Origin: HGW-17 sp964516435
Lineage (GTDB): Bacteria > Myxococcota_A > Polyangia > HGW-17
Direction of reading: 5' to 3'
Assembly (NCBI GenBank): GCA_964516435.1
Contig: CAZEZP010000092.1
Location: 1 to 64,000, forward strand
DNA length: 64,000 nucleotides
Shown here: piece after piece, positions 34,308 to 42,791 of the stretch
Position numbering within the stretch: position 1 is the stretch's first letter
Layout: every line of letters begins with the position of its first letter
Made by a program: the position numbers and the translations under genes
The notes under the pieces: model-generated
Seen by the model: the letters and a program-made list of their open reading frames with translations, nothing else
Databases searched by the model: none
What the model was told of the DNA's origin: nothing

Positions 34308-34335
34308 AATATTGCAATTCAATATTTTTCTTTTT
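34308..34335 (+). terminator. AT-rich hairpin with T-tract after the DHH gene
   Basis: AATATTG (34308-34314) and CAATATT (34320-34326) form a 7-bp stem with a 5-base loop, followed by a T-rich run. The stem is weak (A/T) but well placed as a terminator. Confidence 0.4.
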
Positions 34336-34429
34336 GAAAAAGGAATCTGGACGGGAATTTCAAGCAATTGTTGTGTTTTTATATGTTTCCTTCCCGGGGC
34401 GCCTGCAAAAACTTTGCACGGAAAGAAAG

Positions 34430-34457
34430 TTGTTTTTCGCACTTTTTTATGTATCAT
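34430..34457 (+). promoter_or_regulatory. Promoter of the KEP-repeat protein gene
   Basis: TTGTTT (34430-34435) and TATCAT (34452-34457) have a 16-bp spacer. CGGAGG (34475-34480) precedes the ATG at 34486. Confidence 0.5.
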
Positions 34458-34485
34458 TTCGAAGCACGCAGGAACGGAGGCGACG

Positions 34486-35697
34486 ATGTTTCAAAAGTTT
34501 TCTGTTTTTTTCCTGACGCTTCTGATGGCGGTTCCCGCATTCGCCAACAACCGGAAGGCGGCAGTCCTGGGATTCGAGGTGGAAGGCGGCGTCGACCCGC
34601 AGTTGGGCAAACTGGCCACCAATACCCTCACCGATCTGGCAAAGAACCAGGCGGGCTGGAAGTTGAATCCCCCCTCCGAGTTCGAAGAGAACAAGTTGAT
34701 GTACTGCGAAGAGGACGACATGTCCAAATGCATCCCCAAAATCGCATCCAGCCTGCAGGTGGACGTTCTGGTGACCGGGCGCGTGTCCAAGGATGCGGGG
34801 CAGTTGAAGTTCACCCTGTTCTTTTACAACAACAAGGTGTACCAGTTCAGTTCCTTCTCCGTTCCGCAGGCCAGGAAGGGTGAGATTCCCAAGTTGCTCA
34901 CGGAAGCGTGGAACAACCAGTTCCAGCCCAAGGTGGCCAAGTTGGAAATCGTCTGTCCCGAAGCGGATGCCAAGGTGTTCATCGACAATGTGTTCGTGCT
35001 CAGCACGACGGTCGGAGTCAACGTGGTCCCCAGCATTACGCCGGGCCCGCACGCGATTCTCGTCAAGAGCAGGACGGGAGCGGAGTGGAAGGGCAGCGTG
35101 ACGATCAAGGCGGGCGAGACTTCCAGCGTGACGGTGGAGTTCCCGGTCGTGAAGGAGCCGGTGAAGGAGCCGGTGAAGGAACCCGTGAAGGAGCCGGGCT
35201 CCTCCTCCGGCACGTCCGAACCCGGGCCCGGCACCACGCCTCCTCCGGGCGGCGGGCAGGAGCCTGCCGGCCAGGAATCTTCGATGAATCTGTGGAAAGT
35301 GGGATTCTGGTCTTCTGCCGCCACGGCTGTCGTGCTGCTGGGAGCGGGCGTATACACCGGCACGCAGGTGTGGTCCTATGAGGACGAAAAAGAAAAGATC
35401 ATGAAGAATTCGGCGGATCCGTCCGTGTATGTGGGCAAGAACGACGTCTGCAAGAATCCCACGGCGGAATTGAAGGACACCTGCGACAATGGCAAGGCGT
35501 ACGCCATGTACACCAATGTTCTCTTTGCCGCCGGCGTGACGGTGGGTCTGGTGTCCACCTATTTCCTGTACAAGGGATACCTGCAGAGCGATGCGCAGGT
35601 GACGGGGCAGGTGGAATCCAATGGCGGATCGTCCGTGCGCCTGATGCCGTTCGTCGCTCCCGGCGGCGCCGGTTTCGCGCTGGGCTTTTCGTTCTGA
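34486..35697 (+). CDS. Exported PEGA-like protein with Lys-Glu-Pro repeat and C-terminal TM segments
   Basis: This is a 403-residue protein with a signal peptide (cleaved near AFA-NN). Residues about 25-130 resemble the periplasmic FlgO/TolB-N-like fold (AAVLGFEVEGG, VDVLVTGRVSKDAGQ). A PEGA-like domain follows (EADAKVFIDNVFV...PGPHAILVKS). A Val-Lys-Glu-Pro tandem repeat and Gly/Pro linker lead to two TM helices (about 270-290 and 335-360) and a short tail ending in Phe. The same plan recurs at 51395-52261, so they are probable paralogues of unknown function. The start is set by CGGAGG. Confidence 0.7.
   Translation: MFQKFSVFFLTLLMAVPAFANNRKAAVLGFEVEGGVDPQLGKLATNTLTDLAKNQAGWKLNPPSEFEENKLMYCEEDDMSKCIPKIASSLQVDVLVTGRVSKDAGQLKFTLFFYNNKVYQFSSFSVPQARKGEIPKLLTEAWNNQFQPKVAKLEIVCPEADAKVFIDNVFVLSTTVGVNVVPSITPGPHAILVKSRTGAEWKGSVTIKAGETSSVTVEFPVVKEPVKEPVKEPVKEPGSSSGTSEPGPGTTPPPGGGQEPAGQESSMNLWKVGFWSSAATAVVLLGAGVYTGTQVWSYEDEKEKIMKNSADPSVYVGKNDVCKNPTAELKDTCDNGKAYAMYTNVLFAAGVTVGLVSTYFLYKGYLQSDAQVTGQVESNGGSSVRLMPFVAPGGAGFALGFSF
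35149..35196 (+). repeat. Four 12-bp tandem units encoding Val-Lys-Glu-Pro
   Basis: GTGAAGGAGCCG is repeated four times, the third unit with two changes. The copies are in frame within the PEGA-like gene, so copy-number slippage would keep the reading frame. Confidence 0.85.
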
Positions 35698-35767
35698 TGC
35701 CGCGCTCACGAAGACGAGGCAGGAAGCCCCCCGCGGTCCTGCAACCGGAACAACCGTCGAGGAATCG

Positions 35768-36511
35768 ATGCGCATAGCCATATTCAGTGACATACATGCC
35801 AACCTGGAGGCGCTTTCCGCCGTTCTCGCCGCGTACGAGTCCGAATCCATCGATGCCTACGTGTGCCTCGGGGACGTGGTGGGATACGGAGCCAGCCCCG
35901 ACGAGTGCTGCAACCGGGTGCGTCCCCTGGTGAAGTTCTGCGTGCTGGGCAATCACGATGCGGCCGTGGCGGGCCGCATGGATTACAATTACTACTACGA
36001 GGCGTGCCGCTTCGTCCTGGATCTGCATGCTTCCATGATTTCCGAGGAGAATGCGCGCTGGCTGTCGCAGTTGCCGTATACGCACCGGGAAACCATCGAC
36101 GGCCTGCAGTTGCAGTTCTCCCATGGCTCGCCGCTGGCGCCGGAAAAGTTCGATTACGTGTTTTCCCTGGAGCAGGCTTACCGCCTGCTTCCGCATTTCG
36201 ATGCGCTGCAGGACGTCAACTTCATCGGGCATTCCCACCTGTGCCGGGCTTTTGCACTGGAGCGTCACGACATCCATGAAATCGTGGCGCAGGAGTTCGC
36301 CATCCGGCCGGGCATGAAGTACATCATCGGCGTGGGCAGCGTGGGCCAGCCGCGGGATTACGACAACCGCGCGGCATACACCGTTTTCGACACCGAGACG
36401 CGCAGGTTCCAGTACAAGCGCGTGGAATACGACATCGAAGCCTCTGCCATGAAGATCTTCCAGGCCAAGATCGATCGCAACTTCGGCAATCGCCTGTTCG
36501 TGGGCGTATAG
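35768..36511 (+). CDS. Calcineurin-like metallophosphoesterase
   Basis: This is a 247-residue phosphoesterase of the YfcE/MJ0936-like class. All metal-binding blocks are present: SDIHANLEAL, LGDVVGYG, GNHDAA, SHGSPL and GHSHLC. The enzyme probably acts in the cytoplasm on a small phosphodiester or phosphoprotein; the substrate is unknown. GAGGA precedes the ATG. It lies 13 bp before a zinc-ribbon/TM gene. Confidence 0.9.
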   Translation: MRIAIFSDIHANLEALSAVLAAYESESIDAYVCLGDVVGYGASPDECCNRVRPLVKFCVLGNHDAAVAGRMDYNYYYEACRFVLDLHASMISEENARWLSQLPYTHRETIDGLQLQFSHGSPLAPEKFDYVFSLEQAYRLLPHFDALQDVNFIGHSHLCRAFALERHDIHEIVAQEFAIRPGMKYIIGVGSVGQPRDYDNRAAYTVFDTETRRFQYKRVEYDIEASAMKIFQAKIDRNFGNRLFVGV

Positions 36512-36524
36512 CGGGAGCCGGAAC

Positions 36525-37148
36525 ATGCGTTGTCCGGGTTGCGGCATCGAACTCAACCGCAAGGCATTGAAAGCCGGGCACTGCCTGCAGTGCCAGTATC
36601 CGCTGCCCATCGTGGGGCGCGAGCGGGGTGCATCCGAAAAATTGCATCCGGACACCGTCAAGATGCCGCATCCGCTGGGTGGGCAGGCGGCATCGGAATC
36701 CGTTCCGCCGCTGCAAGGCTCTGGAAAGCGCAAGCCTTCCGTTCCGCCCCCCTTCCGCAAGCCCCTGCAGTTGGGGGTCAACGCCATGGACGGGATGGAG
36801 GAATTCTCGGCCGGCGAGGTGGAATCTTCCATGCACGAGGACCGTCCCGTACCTTCGGAACCCAGCGTTACTACGGCCGATCCCGACCTGAGCGAAATCG
36901 TGGCAGCCAGCCGCGCCCGCAGCATCGCCCGGACCCGGCAGACGCTTCCGCCCCCTCCGCCCTCTTCCCTGCTGGATGGACCTGCGCTGCGTCCCCGCCG
37001 GGAAACCGAACAGACCCTGCGCATGGATGCGCTGTCCGTTCCGTCGCCCCCTCGAAAGACATCCTGGCTGGTGGATGTCGTCATCGTGCTGGGCATCATC
37101 ACCATCACGCTAGGGCTCACGACGCTGCTCATCCTGGCATTGCGGTGA
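36525..37148 (+). CDS. Zinc-ribbon protein with disordered middle and C-terminal TM
   Basis: This is a 207-residue protein of unknown function. CPGCGIEL...GHCLQCQYPLP at the N-terminus forms a zinc ribbon. A Pro/Ser/Glu-rich, probably disordered stretch (about 35-175) follows, then one TM helix at the C-terminus (VVIVLGIITITLGLTTLLIL). Tail-anchored zinc-ribbon proteins of this design are frequent in Myxococcota-like genomes. GGGAG lies 8 bases before the ATG. Its stop overlaps a possible GTG start of the next gene (GTGA). Confidence 0.65.
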   Translation: MRCPGCGIELNRKALKAGHCLQCQYPLPIVGRERGASEKLHPDTVKMPHPLGGQAASESVPPLQGSGKRKPSVPPPFRKPLQLGVNAMDGMEEFSAGEVESSMHEDRPVPSEPSVTTADPDLSEIVAASRARSIARTRQTLPPPPPSSLLDGPALRPRRETEQTLRMDALSVPSPPRKTSWLVDVVIVLGIITITLGLTTLLILALR

Positions 37149-37162
37149 AAATCCGGTCGTGC

Positions 37163-38119
37163 ATGCGTGGATTCCTGGCGGTAGGGGCATGGCTGGCCGG
37201 CATCGTAGTGGCGCTGTTTTCCGGCTCTTCCTGTGATGCCGGACGTCCGCTTTCCTTTCGGGGATTCCAGATTCCGCCATTGGGGGAATGGCCGGTTCCC
37301 GTAGCGCCTTCTTCCGTAGCGCCTTCTTCCGTAGCCGTCGATCCGGGGGTCCGTTCTGGCGGAAACATCTGCCGGGATGGTCCGGAAACGGTGCAGGACG
37401 AACGCATTGCCGGCGTGAAAGTCACGCTGATGTGGGGCGCGTGCGCGACCGCCGGCGAGCTTCTGGTGCTTCCCGGCTGGAACCATTCTCCCATGCGCTG
37501 GTGTCGGGAAACCCGCCTCTGCCGCCAGGCGCTTTCGGCCGGCTACCGGCTGGTTCTGCCGGAAATGGGCAAGAGCGTGTACCATTCGGAAGTGTTTCCC
37601 GAAACCCGCTCGGAATGGAAAAATACTCCCGGCCTGCTCTGGGTGACGCGGTCCATGATTCCCGAGTTGCAGCGCCGCTACGGCATTTTTGCCGGAAAGG
37701 ACAACTTTCTGGTGGGATTATCCACCGGTGCCAGGGGGGTCGTGCGCATCGCCGTTGCGACTGGGCGGATGTTTCGCGCTGGCGCCGCGCTGTCGGGCGA
37801 TTATGATCAGACCCGTATGCCCGATGACCGGCTCATGACCGGATTCTACGGCCCGTACGCCCGGTTTTCCCGCCGGTGGGAAACGGTGGACAATCCCACG
37901 AGGGAAATCGGAGAACTGCAGGTCCCCATGTATTTGGGGCATGGCATGAAGGATCGGGTGGTTCCCACTGCCCAGACGCAAGCATTTTTCGCCCGCCTTC
38001 CGCCGGTGGTGCGAGTTGCCTCGCGCCTGCACATCGCGGATGCCGGGCATGATTATGCCTACTGGGATTCCGAGGTGGACGCCATTCTCGAGTTTTTCAA
38101 GGAAATTCGGCGCAGATAG
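37163..38119 (+). CDS. Exported alpha/beta-hydrolase
   Basis: This is a 318-residue alpha/beta-hydrolase with a signal peptide (WLAGIVVALFSGSSC; the Cys may be a weak lipobox). The nucleophile elbow is GLSTGA (Gly-x-Ser-x-Gly), the acid is probably Asp in HGMKDRVVP, and the catalytic His is in DAGHDY. PHB-depolymerase/esterase-like folds share this layout. The substrate is unknown. An in-frame GTG at 37145 overlaps the previous stop and is an alternative start. The gene is convergent with the 38.1-kb lipoprotein gene, with only 6 bp between the stops. Confidence 0.75.
   Translation: MRGFLAVGAWLAGIVVALFSGSSCDAGRPLSFRGFQIPPLGEWPVPVAPSSVAPSSVAVDPGVRSGGNICRDGPETVQDERIAGVKVTLMWGACATAGELLVLPGWNHSPMRWCRETRLCRQALSAGYRLVLPEMGKSVYHSEVFPETRSEWKNTPGLLWVTRSMIPELQRRYGIFAGKDNFLVGLSTGARGVVRIAVATGRMFRAGAALSGDYDQTRMPDDRLMTGFYGPYARFSRRWETVDNPTREIGELQVPMYLGHGMKDRVVPTAQTQAFFARLPPVVRVASRLHIADAGHDYAYWDSEVDAILEFFKEIRRR
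37301..37330 (+). repeat. Two 15-bp direct repeats (Val-Ala-Pro-Ser-Ser)
   Basis: GTAGCGCCTTCTTCC occurs twice in tandem in the N-terminal linker of the hydrolase gene, in frame. Confidence 0.7.
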
Positions 38120-38125
38120 ATTCCG

Positions 38126-39612
38126 TCATGGCACGTCGTCGATCGCCATGCACATGTAATTCGTGTAGGAGAAACTGCAGTCGTTGTCGTTCCAGTCCCG
38201 GACGTTGCCGTTGGATTCGTAGCGGAACAAAAGCCAGCAGGTGGCGTCGTAATCCCCGCTGGGCTCGCTGATATCCGTTTTTTCGGAAGCCCAGAACTGG
38301 CCATTAGCCAGCGAAGTGAAGCCGCAGCCGCTGCGGCTCACCGTGTCGTCGCCACCGCCGCCGACCATCTTCTTCTCGCAGCATTGCTTGACGATTGTTC
38401 CGCACCATTTCTCCGTGCTGATGGAATCGTCGACTCCGTTGTGGGGATTGTAGATGCCCAGGGGTCCCAGAAAGTTTCCAGTCGTGGAGAGGTTCCAGGA
38501 AAGGGCGAGATCCCGGGCGATCGTGTAGTGGGATTGGGTGGTGGGCGTGAAGAGCATCATGCCGGCTTCCTTGCACCCGTCGTTGTCGGCGACCTTTGAT
38601 GTGGCCGGTCCGTTGTTGATATAGTAGAAAGTATAGACGGTGGGAGGAACGATGTAGCAGAAGGCTTGCACGGTGGTTGTCGCTGGTGTGATGTGGTACC
38701 AGCCGGACGGAGAATTCGGGAAGAGCGACACCAGGTGCTTGCAGGACGTGATGGCCGTGCAGAAGCCGTTGTCGCAATAGCGGGTGGAGCAGTCGTCGTT
38801 GGTGATGCATTGCTTGCCTGCGGCGCAGGGGTCGCAGTTGGGACCGCCGCAGTCGATGTCGGTCTCGTACTGGTTCTGTGTCTGGTCCGCGCACGTGGGG
38901 GCCTGGCAGGTGCCGCTGCAGACGAAACTGTAGCAGTCCGAAGCCGTCTGGCATTGCGCCCCGTTGGGGCAGGACGGGCAGTCGGGGCCGCCACAGTCAA
39001 TATCGGTTTCTTTGCCGTTTTGCACATGATCACCGCAGGACGGGGCCTGGCAGATGAAATCCCGGCACACGCCGCCCGTGCAGTCCGAAGCCTGCTCGCA
39101 GGCTTTTCCGGCTGTGCACGGACTGCAGACGTTGCCGCCGCAGTCGGTGTCGGTCTCTTCGCCGTTCTTCTGGCCGTCTTCGCAGGAAGGTTCGGCGCAC
39201 AGTCCCGCAGGGTCGCAAAAGCCGCTCGCGCAGTCCGTTCCCTGCAGGCAGTGCTTGGCGATTTCGCAGGGGTCGCAGATGGGGCCGCCGCAGTCGATGT
39301 CGGTTTCTTGGCCATTCTTCTGGCCATCCGTGCAGGCCGGCGGGGGAATGCAGACGCCCTCCACGGAACAGAGATCCGAAATGCAGTCCCTGTTTTCCAG
39401 GCAGATTCTTCCGTTGGCGCAGGGGTCGCAGACGGAGCCGCCGCAGTCGGTATCGGTTTCTTCCCCGTTGCGTTCAGCGTCCATGCAGGTGGGGTCGGGT
39501 GTCGGGGATACGGGAAGGCCGCTTCCATCGAAAAGGTGCAACTCAGCAGCATGGATGGAGCCACAATCATCAGCAGCCGGGACAGGATATTTTTCCACAT
39601 GGAGTTACTCAT
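38126..39612 (-). CDS. Frameshifted Cys-rich repeat lipoprotein with fibrinogen/C-type-lectin-like C-terminus
   Basis: The lipoprotein signal (MWKNILSRLLMIVAPSMLLSC, here from 39612 or 39600) and the mature domain are in different frames. The signal frame reads SCTFSMEAAF, while the other frame continues FDGSGLPVSPTPDPTC at the same place (39529-39534). One missing base there would give SCTFSDGSGLP, like the CTFDTSGLP start of the gene at 61-792. The mature part has five Cys-rich units (NGxETDIDCGGPxCDPC pattern). A final region follows with CKHL...SGWYHI, like a fibrinogen-type N-motif, and DWNDNDCSFSYTNYMC, like the end of a C-type lectin. Downstream of the shift the frame is open to 38126. 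It may be a real mutation or a sequence error. Confidence 0.7.
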
Positions 39613-39666
39613 TCCGATCCGACCCATTCGCATGAGAAATCGTGGGAGGGATCTAAGGGCGATGAA

Positions 39667-39695
39667 ACCATAGCCCCATCTGCGAAATTTTGCAA
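39667..39695 (-). promoter_or_regulatory. Promoter of the frameshifted lipoprotein gene
   Basis: On the minus strand, TTGCAA (39690-39695) and TATGGT (39667-39672) have a 17-bp spacer. It is the same CTTGCAA-type -35 as at tRNA-His. Confidence 0.55.
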
Positions 39696-39751
39696 GAGAG
39701 ACATGCGACGGCTGGATTGTCTTTTTTCTTTCGCCATCCGGATGGAAGGCG

Positions 39752-40669
39752 TCATGGCTGGATTTTCGCATCCGCGGCGCAGCGGAAGCCCAGCGCACGG
39801 GAGGTGAAATCCGCGGGCATCAGGAACCGCAGGGTGGTGCGCACGGAAAGCGGCGGGTCGAGGAAGGATCCACCCCGGATGATGAAATGCGGCTTTCCTC
39901 CTGCCTTTTTCGTGGAATCGGCTTGCCGGGGCGGGTCGTATCCGGCCTGCAGGCGCTGGGGGTCGGCTTCCTTGTCCCAGGCGGGCCGCGTGGTGGATGT
40001 CCACTCCCACACGTTTCCGGCCTGATCCGTCGTTCCGTAAGGCCCTTTTCCGGCTTCCCGGCCGCCTGCGGGCCGGGGCCCGTCCGCGGCGCATTCCTGG
40101 AAGACGGCGCGGTTGCAGTCGGGCATCTCCTCGCCCCACGGATAGGTGCGGGCGTCCGTGCCGCGCGCGGCTTTTTCCCATTCTTCCTCGGTGGGGAGCC
40201 GCTTGCCGGCGAATGTGCAGTAGGCCACGGCCGCCGTCTGGGGAATGCAGGTCACCGGCAGTTTCGGGTCTTCTCCCTGCGGGCAGGATGGGGGGGGACA
40301 CTGGCCGGCCTGGACGCACTTCTGATAGTCCGCGACCGTGGTTTCGACGATATCGATGAAGAAATCCGGGGTCCAGCCCTGCACCTGCGGCCGCTCCAGC
40401 AGGATTCCGCGGTTGGAGCCCAGTGTGAAATCGCCGGCCGGCACGTGCACCATGCCTTCGGGGGGACGCAGGGAATCGGAAGAGGGCTGCAGGGGCCGCG
40501 GCACGCATTTCCGGTTGCGACAGATTCTGTCGCGGCTGCACTCGGTGTTGCGGGTACATTCTCCCCACTCTAGTTTACGGCGCGGATCGTCGTCGCGGGG
40601 CGTGCATCCGGCGGCGAGCGCCATTGCACACAATGCCAGGAGTCGTACGGTTCTTTTCTGCATGGTCAT
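39752..40669 (-). CDS. FGE-sulfatase-domain (SUMF1-like) lipoprotein, probably non-catalytic
   Basis: This is a 305-residue lipoprotein (lipobox AAGC). A short Cys-rich segment (residues about 36-56) precedes an FGE/SUMF1-type domain (about 70-300), with FFIDIVETTVADYQKCV, LPTEEEWEKAARG, GNVWEWTS and IIRGGSFLDPP. True formylglycine-generating enzymes have two catalytic Cys shortly after the RGGS motif. None is present here before GFRCA at the end, so a binding role is more likely than sulfatase maturation. The start could be 40669 or 40663. The next gene upstream ends 11 bp before it, suggesting an operon. Confidence 0.82.
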   Translation of the reverse strand: MTMQKRTVRLLALCAMALAAGCTPRDDDPRRKLEWGECTRNTECSRDRICRNRKCVPRPLQPSSDSLRPPEGMVHVPAGDFTLGSNRGILLERPQVQGWTPDFFIDIVETTVADYQKCVQAGQCPPPSCPQGEDPKLPVTCIPQTAAVAYCTFAGKRLPTEEEWEKAARGTDARTYPWGEEMPDCNRAVFQECAADGPRPAGGREAGKGPYGTTDQAGNVWEWTSTTRPAWDKEADPQRLQAGYDPPRQADSTKKAGGKPHFIIRGGSFLDPPLSVRTTLRFLMPADFTSRALGFRCAADAKIQP

Positions 40670-40679
40670 CGAAAAGGAA

Positions 40680-42653
40680 TCAGTCTTCCCGCAGGACTTC
40701 CTGGGCCGGAAACACCCGCGGTGTGCATGGAACGGGCAGTACGGTGGATGTATTGGGGTCCCAGGTTCCCGTGCAGTTGGGCGGGTTGGAGAGATTCATG
40801 CAGTCCGGCGGCGTGACGCCGTCGTAGGGGTTGTAATCAATACATACCCGCAGCGGCGCGGAAACGCCCACGTTGCCTACGTTGTCCACGGCCTTCACGG
40901 CGATGCAGGCCCATCCTTCCGCGATGTTGTTGGCCCGGGCGTCGAACTGGATGCCCGAGCAGTACAGGGGACTCGAGGCATTGAAGGGCGGCAACCCGTA
41001 AATGGAGGGCTCGGCCTTGTCGAATGTGTACCAGATGAGCACGTTCAGGTCGTCTTCCACCACCGGGCACAGGTAATCGGGCGGGTCGGTGGCCACGCCC
41101 CAGGCCTGGCAGGGTGCCGGCGGTGTGGGTGTGATCATGTCCGGGCGGTAGTCGGCCGTTCCGGCCGGCTTGAGCGCCACCATGTCCAGTTTGAGGGTTT
41201 CGCGCGGGTCGCCCGAGAGCGTGATGGTGGGCAGCAGGTTGGGATTGATGTCGTTGCAGATTCCATCGCCGTTGCGGTCCACGACCAGTGCCTGGCTCGT
41301 GTCGTCGAGGACGTAGAGTTCCACATGGGACTGGTTTACCAGTGCCAGGGGCGACCACTGGGCGCCATAGGCCGAATTGCCGCGGTCCTCCACCCGGGCG
41401 CGTAGCCAGAACACCTGGGCCACCTGTGTTCCGTCGTTGGCGGAGTTCCAGCCGACGGGATCGAACTGCAGGGAGCATTCCAGTTGCTGGGAACTGTTCT
41501 TCTTGGCCATGCGCATGGTTTCGGGCGGATCCAGGCTCGCCAGCGGCGCCTGATTGTCGAGGGCCAACTGGAAGGCCACCGAACTCTCGTTGCCCAGCAT
41601 GTCCGTCGCGAACACCTGCAGGGCCGGCCAGACGAACGTGGACGGCAGCACGGTGGTGTCGAAGGAGCCCTGGTACACGTTGGAGTTGGGGTCGGCGCGC
41701 AGCGGCACGGAATACTGCACGTCGTTGTTTCCGATGACGGCGAATACGGAGGACGCGAGCACGCCCGCATCATCGGTGATGGTGGCCGAAATGTTCGTGA
41801 TGGAGCCGATGATCTGCCCTTCGGTATGCGAGGTCACCAGGATGGTGGGTCCCGTGTTGTCCACCGTGAAGTCCACGCTCGTCTCGGCATTGTTGCCCAG
41901 GGAGTTCTGCGCCTGCACCGTGAGCCGCTGCAGGCCGTCCAGCGGCGGGGAGAAGATGGGGTCGTTGAACAGTATCGTGGCGCTGAAATCGATCCACACG
42001 GGATTCCCATTGGCGGTTTCGGTGGAGACATTGCCGCGGGTCAGTGGAATGTTCCGGCTGGCCAGCACGACCTGGACGGAGGATTCCTGCACGCCGTCGT
42101 TGTCGCGCACGCGGAAGGAGACGTTCATGCCACCGTGATAGCGGCCATTGGCCGATGGGCTGTAGATGGTGATGAGCGGTCCCTTGTCATAGGTGAAATA
42201 CGCATCGGCATAACCCAGGCGGTTCGATACGTCGCGGGCCGTGACGCGCACCAGGTGCTGGCCTTCCTGCAGGGCGCTCGTATCCACCGTGATCTTGAAA
42301 CCGTTGGGCGTGGAAGAGTCGGCGGTCATGGTGTAGGCCGTGCCGTCCAGCCAGGCGGTGATGGAGTCGTAGGCCACGGCGTCGGCCACGGGTGTGACGG
42401 TGGCCCGCACGAGATAGTTGTCGCCGTAGACGGTTTCCCCGGAAGCCGGCGCCAGAATGACCACCTGCGGGCCGTCCTCGTCAGCGTCGATGTCGTCGGG
42501 TGTGACGATGTGATCCTCCACGATGTCGGCGTCTTCGCTGACATCCGCATCCGGTCCCCCGTCGATGGGGGGAAGCGGCTTGTAGGGCTTGTCATCGCAG
42601 CCAAAGGTGAAAACCGAGAAAATCATCACAAGGAAAAGGAGTTTTTTCCGCAT
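40680..42653 (-). CDS. Large lipoprotein with tandem Ig-like repeats
   Basis: This is a 657-residue lipoprotein (lipobox FTFGC). An acidic Asp-rich linker (DGGPDADVSEDADIVED) follows the Cys. Several Ig-like units come next (VVILAPASGETVYG, LITIYSPSANGRYHG, TVDNTGPTILVTS, ALDNQAPLASLDPPE), the 'bacterial Ig/cadherin-like' pattern of surface proteins. The C-terminal 250 residues have Cys-containing loops and no recognised domain. It is probably exposed on the cell surface, as a structural or adhesive protein. The start at 42653 has GAGG upstream. Confidence 0.78.
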   Translation of the reverse strand: MRKKLLFLVMIFSVFTFGCDDKPYKPLPPIDGGPDADVSEDADIVEDHIVTPDDIDADEDGPQVVILAPASGETVYGDNYLVRATVTPVADAVAYDSITAWLDGTAYTMTADSSTPNGFKITVDTSALQEGQHLVRVTARDVSNRLGYADAYFTYDKGPLITIYSPSANGRYHGGMNVSFRVRDNDGVQESSVQVVLASRNIPLTRGNVSTETANGNPVWIDFSATILFNDPIFSPPLDGLQRLTVQAQNSLGNNAETSVDFTVDNTGPTILVTSHTEGQIIGSITNISATITDDAGVLASSVFAVIGNNDVQYSVPLRADPNSNVYQGSFDTTVLPSTFVWPALQVFATDMLGNESSVAFQLALDNQAPLASLDPPETMRMAKKNSSQQLECSLQFDPVGWNSANDGTQVAQVFWLRARVEDRGNSAYGAQWSPLALVNQSHVELYVLDDTSQALVVDRNGDGICNDINPNLLPTITLSGDPRETLKLDMVALKPAGTADYRPDMITPTPPAPCQAWGVATDPPDYLCPVVEDDLNVLIWYTFDKAEPSIYGLPPFNASSPLYCSGIQFDARANNIAEGWACIAVKAVDNVGNVGVSAPLRVCIDYNPYDGVTPPDCMNLSNPPNCTGTWDPNTSTVLPVPCTPRVFPAQEVLRED

Positions 42654-42755
42654 GGTTGCCTCGTGCAGGGAAAGGCCCCGGCCTGGAACGTTACCGGAAT
42701 ATAGCACATCTTGGGGGAAAACATCCAAATTTGGCGGGCCGCCTTTACATTCCCG

Positions 42756-42785
42756 TTGTCAGGAGCCCGCTTTTCGGCATAGGAT
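42756..42785 (+). promoter_or_regulatory. Promoter of the Omp85-like operon
   Basis: TTGTCA (42756-42761) and TAGGAT (42780-42785) have an 18-bp spacer. The predicted start point coincides with the GTG start codon at 42792, implying a leaderless message. Confidence 0.4.
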
Positions 42786-42791
42786 TCGCCC

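Noticed and set aside
35149..35196. Short tandem repeats considered as a CRISPR-like array
   Set aside because: Units are 12 bp, contiguous, without spacers, and in frame within a coding sequence.
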